DNA of 64,000 nt from Streptomyces aurantiogriseus (GTDB lineage: Bacteria > Actinomycetota > Actinomycetes > Streptomycetales > Streptomycetaceae): NCBI RefSeq assembly GCF_014649375.1, contig NZ_BMSX01000004.1:62001-126000 (forward strand). The letters run 5' to 3'. Below are positions 8,423 to 17,668 of this stretch, in pieces. The notes under the pieces were generated by a model. It was given only the letters and a program-made list of their open reading frames with translations. It was not told the DNA's origin and made no database searches. The position numbers were made by a program, and so were the translations under genes. Numbering within the stretch: position 1 is the first letter of the stretch; the number at the start of each line of letters is the position of its first letter.

Positions 8423-9292
8423 ATGGACGGGGACCTCGGAGACTTCCTTCGCTCACGCCGCGCCCGCATCCGGCCCGAGGAGGTCGGCCTGCCCTCGCAC
8501 GGCCGCCGCCGCGTGCCCGGCCTGCGCCGCGAGGAGGTGGCGCAGCTGGCCGGGGTGAGCGTCGACTACTACGTCCGCCTGGAACAGGGCCGCGGCCCCG
8601 GGGGCCCCTCCCGGACGAAGACCGGGGGAGTCTCGGACGCCGTCCTGGACGCGCTCGCCCGCGTCCTGCGCCTGGACGAGACCGAGCACGCCTACCTGCG
8701 CGCGGTGGCCCGCCCCCGCAGACAGCCCGGCCGGCCGCCCGCACCCCGCGTCCGCCCCGGCGTCCAGCTCCTGCTGGACAGCATGGACCGCACCCCGGCG
8801 TTCGTCCTGGACCGCCGTATGGACGTCCTGGCCTGGAACGCGCTCGGCAACGCGCTCTTCGGCTACGACGGGACACCGCCCGAGGCCCGCAACGTCCCCC
8901 GCCGGATCTTCCTCGACCCGGCCGCCCGCACCCTCTACCCGGAGTGGCACGCGGTCGCCGTGCAGTCCGTCGCCTACCTGCGGATGCTGGCCGGCCACCA
9001 CCAGGACGACCGCGGGCTCACCTCACTCGTCGGCGAGCTCTCCCTGAAGAGCGAGGACTTCCGCCGCCTGTGGGCCGACCACCCGGTCGCCGAGTGCGCG
9101 TACGGCGTGAAGCGCGTCCAGCACCCGGTGGCGGGCCTGCTGACCCTCCCCTACGAGACCCTGGCGATCTCGGCGAGCACGGACCAGACGCTGCTGGTCT
9201 ACACGCCGGAACCCGGGTCGGAGACGGAGGAGAGGCTCGCGCTGCTGGGGAGTTGGACGTCAGCCGTCCCCGAAGCCACGGAACGTGCCTGA
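8423..9292 (+). CDS. XRE-family regulator with MmyB-like ligand-binding domain
   Basis: A 289-residue regulator. The N-terminal helix-turn-helix includes RRVPGLRREEVAQLAGVSVDYYVRLEQG. The rest matches the MmyB-type PAS-like domain common in Streptomyces (PAFVLDRRMDVLAWN, FRRLWADHPV, HPVAGLLTLPYETLA). Regulators of this family commonly control a divergent dehydrogenase. Right after the recognition helix (8601-8630) there is a roughly 10-residue in-frame insertion, GPSRTKTGG, absent from typical relatives. Its DNA forms a short hairpin. Confidence 0.88.
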   Translation: MDGDLGDFLRSRRARIRPEEVGLPSHGRRRVPGLRREEVAQLAGVSVDYYVRLEQGRGPGGPSRTKTGGVSDAVLDALARVLRLDETEHAYLRAVARPRRQPGRPPAPRVRPGVQLLLDSMDRTPAFVLDRRMDVLAWNALGNALFGYDGTPPEARNVPRRIFLDPAARTLYPEWHAVAVQSVAYLRMLAGHHQDDRGLTSLVGELSLKSEDFRRLWADHPVAECAYGVKRVQHPVAGLLTLPYETLAISASTDQTLLVYTPEPGSETEERLALLGSWTSAVPEATERA

Positions 9293-9682
9293 GGCGTCGG
9301 CGCAGTCGGCGAAGTCCTCGAAGTCCATGTTGGCGATGGACAGGTTCGCGGATATGTCCGGGAACCAGGCCGGCGGCACCCGGAAGGTCCGTCCGGGCTC
9401 GTCGTAGAGGTCGAGGGCCAGCAGGCGGTGCTGCGGGTCGGCCAGGGCGGTGGCGTCGGCGAGGAACAGGTGCGTGAGTTGTTCGTCCTCGTCGGCCGCG
9501 TTGTCCTCGTGCAGGAGCTCCGGGATGCCCACGCCGGCGAACCGCGGGTCGCTGACCCAGGTGGCGTGCGGTCCGCCGTCGAGGGCGTGGACCGCGGCAC
9601 GCAGGGCGTCCCAGGCCGCGTCGTCACCGAAGTCGGTACGCAGCACGAGCGAGGTCAGGTCATCGGGTTGCGGCAGGGCCAT
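9260..9682 (-). CDS. Conserved hypothetical protein, DUF6924-like
   Basis: A 140-residue acidic protein. It begins LPQPDDLTSLVLRTDFGDD, then AWDALRAAV, and contains VPPAWFPDISANLSIANMDF and a C-terminal GTFRGFGDG. This pattern matches a Streptomyces family I associate with DUF6924. No signal peptide or catalytic motif is seen. Its 3' end overlaps the 3' end of the XRE gene by 33 bp on the opposite strand, so convergent transcripts would be antisense there. Confidence 0.7.
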   Translation of the reverse strand: MALPQPDDLTSLVLRTDFGDDAAWDALRAAVHALDGGPHATWVSDPRFAGVGIPELLHEDNAADEDEQLTHLFLADATALADPQHRLLALDLYDEPGRTFRVPPAWFPDISANLSIANMDFEDFADCADASGTFRGFGDG

Positions 9683-10123
9683 ACGGCGATGGTCGCATCC
9701 GGCACTGACATCCGGCCCCGGCACCGGCATCCGGCACCGGCATCCGGCCCTGAAGGAGCCGCCGGAAAAGACTTGCGCGGGGACCGCCGCACCCCCGTTG
9801 CCGGGGGGCGGGACGACGGCGGTCCCCGCGAGGGACGCGGGCCGGGTCAGGCCGGGCTTGCGCGTCCGTGGCGTCTGTGGAGGTCCGGGAGCCGCTCCGG
9901 AGGTCCGTGACGCCGTTTCGGTGCCGGCGGGGGCGGGGAGCCGCTCCCGCCCTGCCGACACCCACTAATGTGCCGGACCCGTGTTAAGCGTGTGCTGCGC
10001 GGACGTGACGCGCTCGTACCACTTCCGCGAAGTCCACCACTTGGGTGGGCAAACGGAAGTTCGCCGCCGGCGGGGCCGGTTCACCGCAGGTTTCCCGTGA
10101 GTTCGGCTCCCAGGCGTCGGAAG
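9683..10123. other. Intergenic region without a supported gene
   Basis: About 440 bp lie between the DUF6924-like gene start and the cystathionine beta-synthase stop. The first part has degenerate copies of GGCACCGGCATCCGG (about 9710-9750). I see no convincing terminator, RNA or reading frame with codon bias. Confidence 0.5.
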
Positions 10124-11512
10124 CTACTTCCCGCCCTTGGCCAGGAAGGCGAGGAGGTCCTGGCGGCTGACGACTCCGGTGGGCTTGCCCTCGACGAGGA
10201 CGATCGCCGCGTCCGCCGTGCCCAGCACGGACATCAGGTCGCCGAGGGGCTCGCCGGAGCCGACCTGGGGCAGCGGGGCGGACATGTGCTTCTCCAGCGG
10301 GTCGTCCAGCGAGGCCTTCTTGCTGAACAGGGCGTCGAGCAGTTCGCGTTCGACGACGGACCCCACGACCTCGGCGGCCATGACGTCCGGGTGACCGGCG
10401 CCCGGCTTCACGACCGGCATCTGCGAGACGCCGTACTCGCGCAGGACCTCGATGGCCTGGCCGACGGTCTCGTCGGGATGCATGTGGACGAGGGACGGGA
10501 TGGCGCCGGCCGCCTTGTCGCTGAGGACGTCGGCGACGCGGGCGCTGGGGCCCTCGTCCTCGAGGAAGCCGTAGTCGGCCATCCACTCGTCGTTGAAGAT
10601 CTTGCTGAGGTAGCCGCGGCCGCTGTCGGGCAGCAGGACGACGACGACGTCGTCCGGCCCGAGCCGCTCGGCGACCCGCAGCGCGGCCACGACGGCCATA
10701 CCGCAGGAGCCGCCCACCAGCAGGCCCTCCTCCCTGGCCAGCCGACGGGTCATCTGGAAGGAGTCCTTGTCGGACACGGCGACGATCTCGTCGGCCACGG
10801 TCCGGTCGTAGGCGGTCGGCCAGAAGTCCTCACCGACGCCCTCGACGAGGTACGGCCGCCCGGAGCCGCCGGAGTACACGGAACCCTCGGGGTCGGCACC
10901 GATGACCTGAACCCGGCCGTCGCTGGCCTCCTTCAGATACCGCCCGGTCCCGGAGATGGTGCCGCCGGTGCCCACACCGGCGACGAAGTGGGTGATCTTC
11001 CCCTCCGTCTGCTCCCACAGCTCGGGGCCGGTGGAGTGGTAGTGGGAGAGCGGGTTGTTGGGGTTGGAGTACTGGTCGGGCTTCCACGCGCCCGGGGTCT
11101 CCCGGACGAGCCGGTCGGAGACGTTGTAGTACGAGTCCGGGTGCTCGGGGTCGACGGCGGTGGGGCACACGACGACCTCCGCTCCGTAGGCCCGCAGCAC
11201 ATTGATCTTGTCGGTGCTGACCTTGTCGGGGCACACGAAGATGCACTTGTACCCCTTCTGCTGCGCCACGATGGCGAGGCCCACCCCGGTGTTGCCGCTG
11301 GTCGGCTCGACGATGGTCCCGCCGGGCTTGAGCTCCCCGCTCTGTTCTGCCGCCTCGACCATGCGCAGGGCGATGCGGTCCTTCACCGAGCCGCCCGGAT
11401 TGAAGTACTCCACCTTGGCCAGGACGGTCGCCCGGATGCCCTTGGTCACGCTGTTGAGCTTCACCAGCGGGGTGTTGCCGACGAGGCTGATCATCGAGTC
11501 GTGGAATCGCAC
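10124..11512 (-). CDS. Cystathionine beta-synthase (PLP core plus two CBS domains)
   Basis: Predicted 462 residues from GTG 11512 (GGAGA upstream). Relatives begin with FHDSMISLVGNTPLV, which excludes the longer frame. The PLP fold is clear: GGSVKDR (Schiff-base lysine near residue 44), PTSGNTG, GVGTGGTISGTGR, and GGSCGMAVVAAL. Two C-terminal CBS domains (about 335-460) could bind adenosyl ligands and modulate activity. It condenses serine or O-acetylserine with homocysteine (reverse transsulfuration) or cysteine precursors. A possible -10 TAGGCT lies at 11562-11567. Confidence 0.92.
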   Translation of the reverse strand: MRFHDSMISLVGNTPLVKLNSVTKGIRATVLAKVEYFNPGGSVKDRIALRMVEAAEQSGELKPGGTIVEPTSGNTGVGLAIVAQQKGYKCIFVCPDKVSTDKINVLRAYGAEVVVCPTAVDPEHPDSYYNVSDRLVRETPGAWKPDQYSNPNNPLSHYHSTGPELWEQTEGKITHFVAGVGTGGTISGTGRYLKEASDGRVQVIGADPEGSVYSGGSGRPYLVEGVGEDFWPTAYDRTVADEIVAVSDKDSFQMTRRLAREEGLLVGGSCGMAVVAALRVAERLGPDDVVVVLLPDSGRGYLSKIFNDEWMADYGFLEDEGPSARVADVLSDKAAGAIPSLVHMHPDETVGQAIEVLREYGVSQMPVVKPGAGHPDVMAAEVVGSVVERELLDALFSKKASLDDPLEKHMSAPLPQVGSGEPLGDLMSVLGTADAAIVLVEGKPTGVVSRQDLLAFLAKGGK

Positions 11513-11664
11513 CGTTGTCTCCGGTTGCTTGCAAAAAACAGTGGTCGTGGTTGGTGTCGCCAGCCTACGGCCCCGGCAGGGACGTTCACTCCCCGTTGAG
11601 ATTGGCCGACGGTCCGTACGGGGCAAGGAGTGGGTGTACGGACACGAGGAGGTGGCGTCGAGGC

Positions 11665-12687
11665 ATGACGAGCATGTCCAGGGCAAGGGTGGCCCGGCGC
11701 ATCGCGGCCGGCGCGGCCTACGGCGGCGGCGGGATCGGACTGGCCGGGGCGGCGGTGGTCGGACTGCTGCTGGCGGAGGCGCAGCTGGCGCGGCGCCATG
11801 TCAACGGCAACGGCGCGAACGGACGCGTCCCGGTCGCGGACGGCCTGTACGGCAGGTCGTACGCCACCCCCGGCGAGGAGGCCCTGCGCCTCACGCTGCT
11901 CGGCGACTCCACGGCGGCGGGCCAGGGTGTCCACCGGGTCGGCCAGACGCCCGGCGCGCTGCTGGCCTCCGGCCTCGCGGCGGTGGCCGAACGCCCGGTG
12001 AAGCTGCGGAACGTGGCGCTGCCCGGAGCCCAGTCCGACGACCTCGACCGGCAGGTCGCGCTGGTCCTCGGCGATGTCGACCGGGTGCCCGACATCTGCG
12101 TGATCATGATCGGCGCGAACGACGTCACCCACCGCATGCCTCCGACCCGCTCGGTACGTCATCTCTCGGCAGCGGTACGACGGCTGCGCACCGCCGGTGC
12201 GGAGGTGGTCGTCGGCACCTGCCCCGACCTGGGCACCATCGAGCCGGTGGGCCAGCCCCTGCGCTGGCTGGCCCGCCGGGCCTCCCGCCAGCTGGCGGCA
12301 GCCCAGACGATCGGCGTGGTGGAGCAAGGCGGCCGCACGGTCTCCCTCGGCGACCTACTGGGCCCCGAGTTCGAGGCGAACCCCCGCGAGTTGTTCGGCC
12401 CCGACCACTACCACCCCTCCGCGGAGGGCTACGCCACGGCGGCGATGGCCGTCCTGCCCACGGTCTGCGCGGCCCTGGGCCTGTGGCCGGCCGAGGAGGA
12501 ACGCCCGGACGTCTCCCGCCGCGAGGGCTTCCTGCCGGTCGCCCGGGCGGCGGCGGAGGCCGCGGCGGAGGCCGGCACAGAGGTCACGGCGGCGATGCCG
12601 ACGGGTCCGCGCGGCCCCTGGGCCCTCCTCAAGCGCCGCCGGCGCCGCCGGGTCCCCGAGCCGGAACCAACACCGCTGTCTCCCTGA
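11665..12687 (+). CDS. Membrane-anchored SGNH/GDSL hydrolase
   Basis: A 340-residue protein starting at ATG 11665 (ATG 11674 is an alternative). One N-terminal membrane segment (about residues 12-37, AAGAAYGGGGIGLAGAAVVG) anchors it. The SGNH blocks are visible: LTLLGDSTAAGQG (nucleophile Ser), IMIGANDVTH (block III Asn), and FGPDHYHPSAEGY (catalytic Asp/His). It is probably an extracytoplasmic esterase or lipase. The tail is basic and then Pro/Glu-rich. Divergent from the cystathionine beta-synthase gene. Confidence 0.88.
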   Translation: MTSMSRARVARRIAAGAAYGGGGIGLAGAAVVGLLLAEAQLARRHVNGNGANGRVPVADGLYGRSYATPGEEALRLTLLGDSTAAGQGVHRVGQTPGALLASGLAAVAERPVKLRNVALPGAQSDDLDRQVALVLGDVDRVPDICVIMIGANDVTHRMPPTRSVRHLSAAVRRLRTAGAEVVVGTCPDLGTIEPVGQPLRWLARRASRQLAAAQTIGVVEQGGRTVSLGDLLGPEFEANPRELFGPDHYHPSAEGYATAAMAVLPTVCAALGLWPAEEERPDVSRREGFLPVARAAAEAAAEAGTEVTAAMPTGPRGPWALLKRRRRRRVPEPEPTPLSP

Positions 12688-13190
12688 GGCGCACCACGTC
12701 CAGCTCGCCCGGCGTTCGAAGCCGAGCCCCCTCCAGTCCCGTCCAGGGGGCTCCGCCCCCTGGACCCCCGGGCCTATGCCCACCCCGCCACCCGACTCGG
12801 TCGGCTGAAAAGTGGGCCTCACGCTCAACCCACCCGACGCCACCTGACAAGCGCCGATCAGCGCAATCCAGCCCGCCCGAGGGCACCTGGCAAGCGCCGG
12901 GCAGGGCAACCCAGCCCGCCCAGGGCACGTGGCGAGCGCCGGGCAGGGGCAACCCAGCCCGTCCGGCGTTTGAGGACGAGGCCCGTTCAGGGCCGAAGCG
13001 GGGTGCGGGGCGGCAGCCCCGCGAGGGGCGCAGGGGCGGCAGCCCGCCGGGGGCAGCGGGCAGTCCCCCCGTCGGAGGGCCGGGAGCGCAGCCCCCGCCA
13101 GGTGCAGGGGCGCAGCCCCGCCAGGTTCGGCGCGGAGCCGCCGTCGGGGTCGAAGGGGCGGAGCCCCTGGGATGGGATGGGTAGGGGCGG
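12688..13190. repeat. Streptomyces-type intergenic repeat cluster
   Basis: There is no gene here. The stretch is built of repeat families common in Streptomyces: GGGGCTCCGCCCCC hairpins (about 12745-12770), CCACCCGACTCGGTCGG (12788-12804), and CCGGCGTTTGAGGACGAG (12963-12980). It also holds three tandem copies of a ~42-bp unit at 12839-12880, 12881-12922 and 12923-12964 (core CAAGCGCCGGGCAGGGCAAC). GGCAGCCCCGC and GCGCAGCCCC variants continue to about 13190. The same families return at 58.6-59.3 kb. Confidence 0.85.
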
Positions 13191-13322
13191 CGGGGGCGAG
13201 AAAAAAGCAAGCGCTTAGAAAATTGCGGTCAGGGTCACACCTCGCCCCCGGTGACCCCGCCCATACGGACGGGTAACTTCCCACACAGCCATACCCATCC
13301 CCGTACCGCCAATGGAGCCGTG

Positions 13323-14540
13323 ATGCCCGAAGCCGTCATCGTCTCGACCGCCCGCTCCCCCATCGGCCGCGCCGGCAAGGGCTCCCTCAAGGACCTGCGC
13401 CCGGACGACCTGACCGCCACGATCATCCAGGCGGCCCTCGCCAAGGTCCCCGAGCTGGACCCGAAGGACATCGACGACCTGATGCTCGGCTGCGGCCTCC
13501 CCGGCGGCGAACAGGGTCACAACCTCGGCCGGATCGTCGCCGTACAGATGGGCATGGACCACCTGCCCGGCTGCACGATCACCCGCTACTGTTCCTCCTC
13601 GCTCCAGACGAGCCGCATGGCCCTGCACGCCATCAAGGCCGGCGAGGGCGACGTCTTCATCTCGGCCGGTGTCGAGACGGTCTCCCGTTACGGCAACGGC
13701 ACCTCCGACATGCCGGGCACGCACAACCCCCTCTTCGCCGAGGCCGAGGCCCGCACGGCCGCCGTCGCGGCGCAGGAGGGCACCACCTGGCACGACCCGC
13801 GCGAGGACGGCCTCGTCCCGGACGCCTACATCACGATGGGCCAGACCGCCGAGAACCTCGCCCGCTGGAAGGGCGTCACCCGTGAGGAGATGGACGAGTT
13901 CGGCGTCCGCTCCCAGAACCTCGCCGAGGAAGCCATCAAGAACGGCTTCTGGGAGCGCGAGATCACCCCGGTGACCCTCCCCGACGGCACGGTCGTCAGC
14001 AAGGACGACGGCCCCCGCGCCGGCGTCACGATGGAGGGCGTGGCGGGCCTCAAGCCGGTCTTCCGCCCCGACGGCCTGGTCACCGCCGGCAACTGCTGCC
14101 CCCTGAACGACGGCGCCGCCGCCCTCGTCATCATGAGCGACACCAAGGCCCGCGAGCTCGGCCTCACCCCGCTCGCCCGCATCGTGTCGACCGGCGTCTC
14201 CGGCCTCTCCCCCGAGATCATGGGCCTCGGCCCGGTCGAGGCGAGCAAGCAGGCCCTCCGGCGCGCCGGTCTCACCATCGACGACATCGACCTGGTCGAG
14301 ATCAACGAGGCCTTCGCCGCCCAGGTGATCCCCTCCTACCGTGACCTCGGCATCGACCTCGACAAGCTGAACGTCAACGGCGGCGCCATCGCCGTGGGCC
14401 ACCCCTTCGGCATGACCGGCGCCCGCATCACCACCACGCTCATCAACTCCCTCCAGTTCCACGACAAGCAGTTCGGCCTGGAGACGATGTGCGTCGGCGG
14501 CGGCCAGGGCATGGCGATGGTCATCGAGCGCCTCAGCTGA
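13323..14540 (+). CDS. Acetyl-CoA C-acyltransferase (thiolase)
   Basis: A 405-residue thiolase. The acyl-accepting cysteine is in RYCSSSLQT near residue 90, the histidine loop is [17 protein letters not shown] near 345, and the second catalytic cysteine is in MCVGGGQGM near 385. NEAFAAQ is also present. It catalyses reversible cleavage or condensation of 3-ketoacyl-CoA (beta-oxidation or acetoacetyl-CoA synthesis). I chose ATG 13323 by conservation; the frame is open upstream to 13251. A strong terminator follows. Confidence 0.94.
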   Translation: MPEAVIVSTARSPIGRAGKGSLKDLRPDDLTATIIQAALAKVPELDPKDIDDLMLGCGLPGGEQGHNLGRIVAVQMGMDHLPGCTITRYCSSSLQTSRMALHAIKAGEGDVFISAGVETVSRYGNGTSDMPGTHNPLFAEAEARTAAVAAQEGTTWHDPREDGLVPDAYITMGQTAENLARWKGVTREEMDEFGVRSQNLAEEAIKNGFWEREITPVTLPDGTVVSKDDGPRAGVTMEGVAGLKPVFRPDGLVTAGNCCPLNDGAAALVIMSDTKARELGLTPLARIVSTGVSGLSPEIMGLGPVEASKQALRRAGLTIDDIDLVEINEAFAAQVIPSYRDLGIDLDKLNVNGGAIAVGHPFGMTGARITTTLINSLQFHDKQFGLETMCVGGGQGMAMVIERLS

Positions 14541-14604
14541 CCCACTGACAGCCGTCGCGCGCAGACCTCTCGGTAGCCGCGACGGCACCCACCGTGAGCC
14601 GATG

Positions 14605-14644
14605 GCCCGGAGTCCGGGAAACGCCTGGATTCCGGGCTCTTTTG
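14605..14644 (+). terminator. Rho-independent terminator after thiolase
   Basis: GCCCGGAGTCC (14605-14615) pairs with GGATTCCGGGC (14627-14637) around an 11-nt loop, with one G-T wobble. TCTTTTG follows. Confidence 0.85.
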
Positions 14645-14836
14645 TGATCCAATCTCCCCCAGGATGTGACCTATCTCCCTCGCCGGAGGGATTTACGCAG
14701 CTCAGAGCCGTTTCACCACTAAACCCCAGGCCAAATGCCCTGTCCGTTTCGTGACGTTACGCACTGACAGCTGGATAGTCCGCCCTTCAAGCTGATGTAG
14801 GAAGTCGGGGGTCGACTTTGAACCGGGAGTACGTCA

Positions 14837-15646
14837 GTGAGCGCCATGCCGATCGCCTTGCTGGTCACCACGGCCGCCACGGGCGCCGTGGGCGTCGCCG
14901 TCCTGCGCACCCTCGTGCTGCTGCGCCGACAGGTGGCAGCCCTGCACACCCAGCTCGCGCAGAACAACGCCGCCGAGACGCACGGCCTCGTTCCGGCCGC
15001 CCGCACCGCGGCCGACACGGATGAGATACGGGCCGCGGTGGCCGAGGCGCTGGCCGAGGAGCGGGAGCGGGAGCTGGCCGAGGCACGCGCGTTCTGGGCC
15101 GCCCAGGAGGCCCGTGACGTCCCCGACGGCCCCTCCCTGCTGGGCCTGCCGGACAGCGAACTGTTCCTGCCCCGCCAGGCCGACTTCGTGGGCCTGGAGC
15201 ACCTGGAGCCCGTGACCGAGCCGACCGCGGACGCCGACGAGTTCGCCGCGGGCACCCCCTTGGGGGGAGAGTCCCCGGAACTGGCCGCGGCCCGCCGCCG
15301 TCACCCCTCCCACCCGGACTTCGTCCCGGTCCAGTCACCGGTCGTGGGCGACCACGAACGCACGGTGGCCACCCTCGAGGAACTGGCCGCCTCCCGCACC
15401 GAACTGACCGACGTCCGCCCGGGCCCCCTCGGCACCCTCGACGTCTACGTCTTCGCCGACGGCACCACCCTCTGCATGACCCCGGGCCACCGCGAGACAG
15501 CGGAACGCCTGGCAACGGCCCTGACGGTCGGCGAGACGCCGTACCTCCTGGGCGGCTCGGGCATCTCAGGCGCGTACACCCTGACGTTCGCGTGCGGGGA
15601 GGAGAACGTCTACATCCTGGCGGACAGGGTCATAGCGAGCCTTTAG
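14837..15646 (+). CDS. Membrane-anchored conserved hypothetical protein
   Basis: A 269-residue protein from GTG 14837. Residues 4-26 form one transmembrane segment. A Glu/Ala-rich helix follows (about 65-100, AEALAEERERELAEARAFWA), probably a coiled coil. The C-terminal ~90 residues form a compact globular region (GTLDVYVFADGTTLCMTPGH and GEENVYILADRVIASL). No enzyme motif is seen. Near residue 138 there is a short in-frame insertion, AGTPLGGESP, whose DNA is a CCCCCTTGGGGG palindrome (15255-15266). The family is known to me only as a Streptomyces hypothetical. Confidence 0.7.
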   Translation: MSAMPIALLVTTAATGAVGVAVLRTLVLLRRQVAALHTQLAQNNAAETHGLVPAARTAADTDEIRAAVAEALAEERERELAEARAFWAAQEARDVPDGPSLLGLPDSELFLPRQADFVGLEHLEPVTEPTADADEFAAGTPLGGESPELAAARRRHPSHPDFVPVQSPVVGDHERTVATLEELAASRTELTDVRPGPLGTLDVYVFADGTTLCMTPGHRETAERLATALTVGETPYLLGGSGISGAYTLTFACGEENVYILADRVIASL

Positions 15647-15769
15647 CTCCTGGCTTTCCGGAGCTCCCTGGCTTCCGGAGCTTCCTGGCTTTCCGGGGCA
15701 CACGGCCGCATCGGTGTGCGGACCGCCGCGTGGGCGCGGCCGGTCAGGCCCCGTGGGCGCGGCCGGTCA
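15647..15769. repeat. Tandem arrays directly after a stop codon
   Basis: Three 17-bp copies, CTCCTGGCTTTCCGGAG and variants, run at 15647-15663, 15664-15680 and 15681-15697, starting on the base after the TAG. A second pair, CGTGGGCGCGGCCGGTCA, occurs at 15729-15746 and 15752-15769. Confidence 0.85.
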
Positions 15770-15797
15770 CCCCGCGACCGGCCGTCGCGCGCCCACC

Positions 15798-16196
15798 TCA
15801 GACGCCCGCGCGCTTCTGCGCCTCTTCGACCAGCAGCACCGCCTGAGCGACTTCACCCTCACTCGTCAACACAACCGCCAGATCATGCCCCGCCACAGTG
15901 ATCTGATCGGCGGCGGCGAACATCCCGGCGTCAGGCATCACCCGAGGCTCGCGCTCGGCATCCTCGAGAACCTGCGCCCACCGAGCCAGCTCTCTGGCGA
16001 GCGCCAGCGCCTCCGCGGCGGCCCCCCGCTGCAGGCGGGACTGCGGCGCCGCCCTCAAACGATCGGCAAAATGTTCCACCGCACGGGACAGAGGCGTCGT
16101 ATCAACCACGCGGTGAGCGTACAGCGCCGCAGCAGGACTGTTGCCAACAGGCGAACGCTCAGGCACCGTGACCTGAAGGACCGGCTTACACCCCAT
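15798..16196 (-). CDS. Conserved hypothetical protein (small, helical)
   Basis: Up to 132 residues from ATG 16196. A GTG at 16109, giving MVDTTPLSRAVEHFADRLR, may be the true start and is the better match to what relatives look like. The core is Ala/Leu-rich helical (RGAAAEALALARELARWAQVLED), followed by MFAAADQITVAGHDLAVVL. No motif gives a function. It is divergent from the DUF4287 gene, with starts 17 bp or 104 bp apart. Confidence 0.6.
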   Translation of the reverse strand: MGCKPVLQVTVPERSPVGNSPAAALYAHRVVDTTPLSRAVEHFADRLRAAPQSRLQRGAAAEALALARELARWAQVLEDAEREPRVMPDAGMFAAADQITVAGHDLAVVLTSEGEVAQAVLLVEEAQKRAGV

Positions 16197-16213
16197 TGCG
16201 TCCGGAGGCGCCG

Positions 16214-16441
16214 ATGTCCCACGTCCTCTCCGAGGAGACCCACCGCAACATTCTCGCCCGCATCCCTCACTGCACCGGTCGTGAAGTCTCCGACTGGCTG
16301 CGCACCGTCGACGAAGGCCCCGCTCTCCGCTTCGAGGAGAAGGTCAGCTGGCTGCGCCACGAGTACGACCTCGCGTACGGCCACGCCAAGGCGATCATCC
16401 ACGAGTACGACCTGAGGAGGGCCGCGCGCAAGCTGCTGTAG
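16214..16441 (+). CDS. DUF4287-like small protein
   Basis: A 75-residue protein, HVLSEETHRNILARIPHCTG, then REVSDWLRTVDEG and HEYDLAYGHAKAIIHEYDLRR. The pattern of a Trp-containing helix followed by YxxAxGHAxAIxHE matches DUF4287 (function unknown, occasionally fused to DUF5655). A bidirectional hairpin follows. Confidence 0.75.
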   Translation: MSHVLSEETHRNILARIPHCTGREVSDWLRTVDEGPALRFEEKVSWLRHEYDLAYGHAKAIIHEYDLRRAARKLL

Positions 16442-16479
16442 CGCGCCAGCAGGACACCACACCGGACCCGAACACGACG

Positions 16480-16509
16480 AAGGGGCCCCGGGAGATCCCG
16501 GGACCCCTT
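16480..16509. terminator. Bidirectional terminator hairpin
   Basis: AAGGGG-C-CCCGGGA (16480-16493) pairs with TCCCGGG-A-CCCCTT (16496-16509) around a 2-nt loop, between convergent genes. A repeat of GTGCTCACAC lies between it and the Bax-inhibitor stop codon (about 16512-16545). Confidence 0.85.
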
Positions 16510-16551
16510 CAGTGCTCACACGTGCTCACTCACACGTGCTCACACCGAGTG

Positions 16552-17466
16552 CTAGTCGTCGCTGTTGAGGATCGCGAGGAGTCGCAGGAACTCCATGTAG
16601 ATCCACACCAGCGTCAGCGTGAGGCCGAAGGCGGCGAGCCAGGCCTCCTCGCGCGGCGCGCCGTAGGCGATGCCGTCCTCGACCTGCTTGAAGTCCAGGG
16701 CGAGGAAGCAGGCGCCGAGGATGATGCCGATGACGCCGAACACGATGCCCAGGGCACCGCTGCGGAAGCCGAGTCCGTCACCACCGCCGAAGACGCTGAA
16801 CAGCAGGTTCACCGCCATCAGCAGGACGAAACCGAGCGCGGCGGCCATGACGAAGCCGACGAAGCGGCGGTTGACGCGGATCCAGCCCGCCTTGTAGGCC
16901 ACGAGCACACCGGCGAAGACCGCCATGGTGCCGAGTACGGCCTGGGCGACGACGCCGTCCGCGATGTACGTGGACACCGCGCTGGAGATCACGCCGAGGA
17001 AGACGCCCTCGAGGGCGGCGTACGACAGGATCAGCGCGGGCGCCGGGCGGCGCTTGAAGGACTGGACGAGCGCCAGCACCATCGCGACCAGACCGGCGCC
17101 GACGGCGATGCCGTAGGACTTGCCGATGTTGGCCTCGTCGACGGGCAGCAGCAGCCAGGACAGGACAGCGGTCACGACCACGGTGCCGAGCGTCGTCGCG
17201 GTGCGCGCGACCACGTCGTCCATGGTCATCACACCGGTGGTGGTGACCGGGGCCTGCGGGGCGCCGTACTGCACGTCCTGCTGGGCGTAAGGGTTCTGCG
17301 CGTAGGGGTTGCCGGCCGGCTGGGCATACGGGTTGCCCTGCGCGTACGGGTTGCCCTGCTGCGTACCGACAGCGGGACCCCCGGCCTGCGGCGCGGCGTT
17401 GAAGCCCGCGTAGCCGTTGTCGCGGCTGAACCCCCGTCGCGAGAAGACCGGGTTTCTGCTCCTCAT
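16552..17466 (-). CDS. Bax inhibitor-1/YccA-family membrane protein
   Basis: The product has 304 residues, with ATG at 17466 behind GGAGG. The first ~80 residues are hydrophilic and carry imperfect GNPYAQ/NPYAQ repeats. Seven membrane helices follow (about 95-300), including the last pair GIVFGVIGIILGACFLALDF and WLAAFGLTLTLVWIYMEFLR, typical of the YccA/TMBIM family. Members are linked to ion (calcium) leak and stress tolerance. The exact role here is unknown. Confidence 0.9.
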   Translation of the reverse strand: MRSRNPVFSRRGFSRDNGYAGFNAAPQAGGPAVGTQQGNPYAQGNPYAQPAGNPYAQNPYAQQDVQYGAPQAPVTTTGVMTMDDVVARTATTLGTVVVTAVLSWLLLPVDEANIGKSYGIAVGAGLVAMVLALVQSFKRRPAPALILSYAALEGVFLGVISSAVSTYIADGVVAQAVLGTMAVFAGVLVAYKAGWIRVNRRFVGFVMAAALGFVLLMAVNLLFSVFGGGDGLGFRSGALGIVFGVIGIILGACFLALDFKQVEDGIAYGAPREEAWLAAFGLTLTLVWIYMEFLRLLAILNSDD

Positions 17467-17668
17467 TTCACTCCTCCATGGCCACACAGCGCGGCCTTGG
17501 CTCAAGAGTAATAGGTAGGCAAAGGATTGACCCTAGTGCTTGGGGAGGATCTTTCCCTCGTCGTGCTGGCCAACACGCTACGTGCCTCCCTGATTCCCGG
17601 CACCAGAGGGCCTCATTCATGACCAACCCGGTACACGTCCGGAACCGTCCGGAGATCACCCCCGCACA

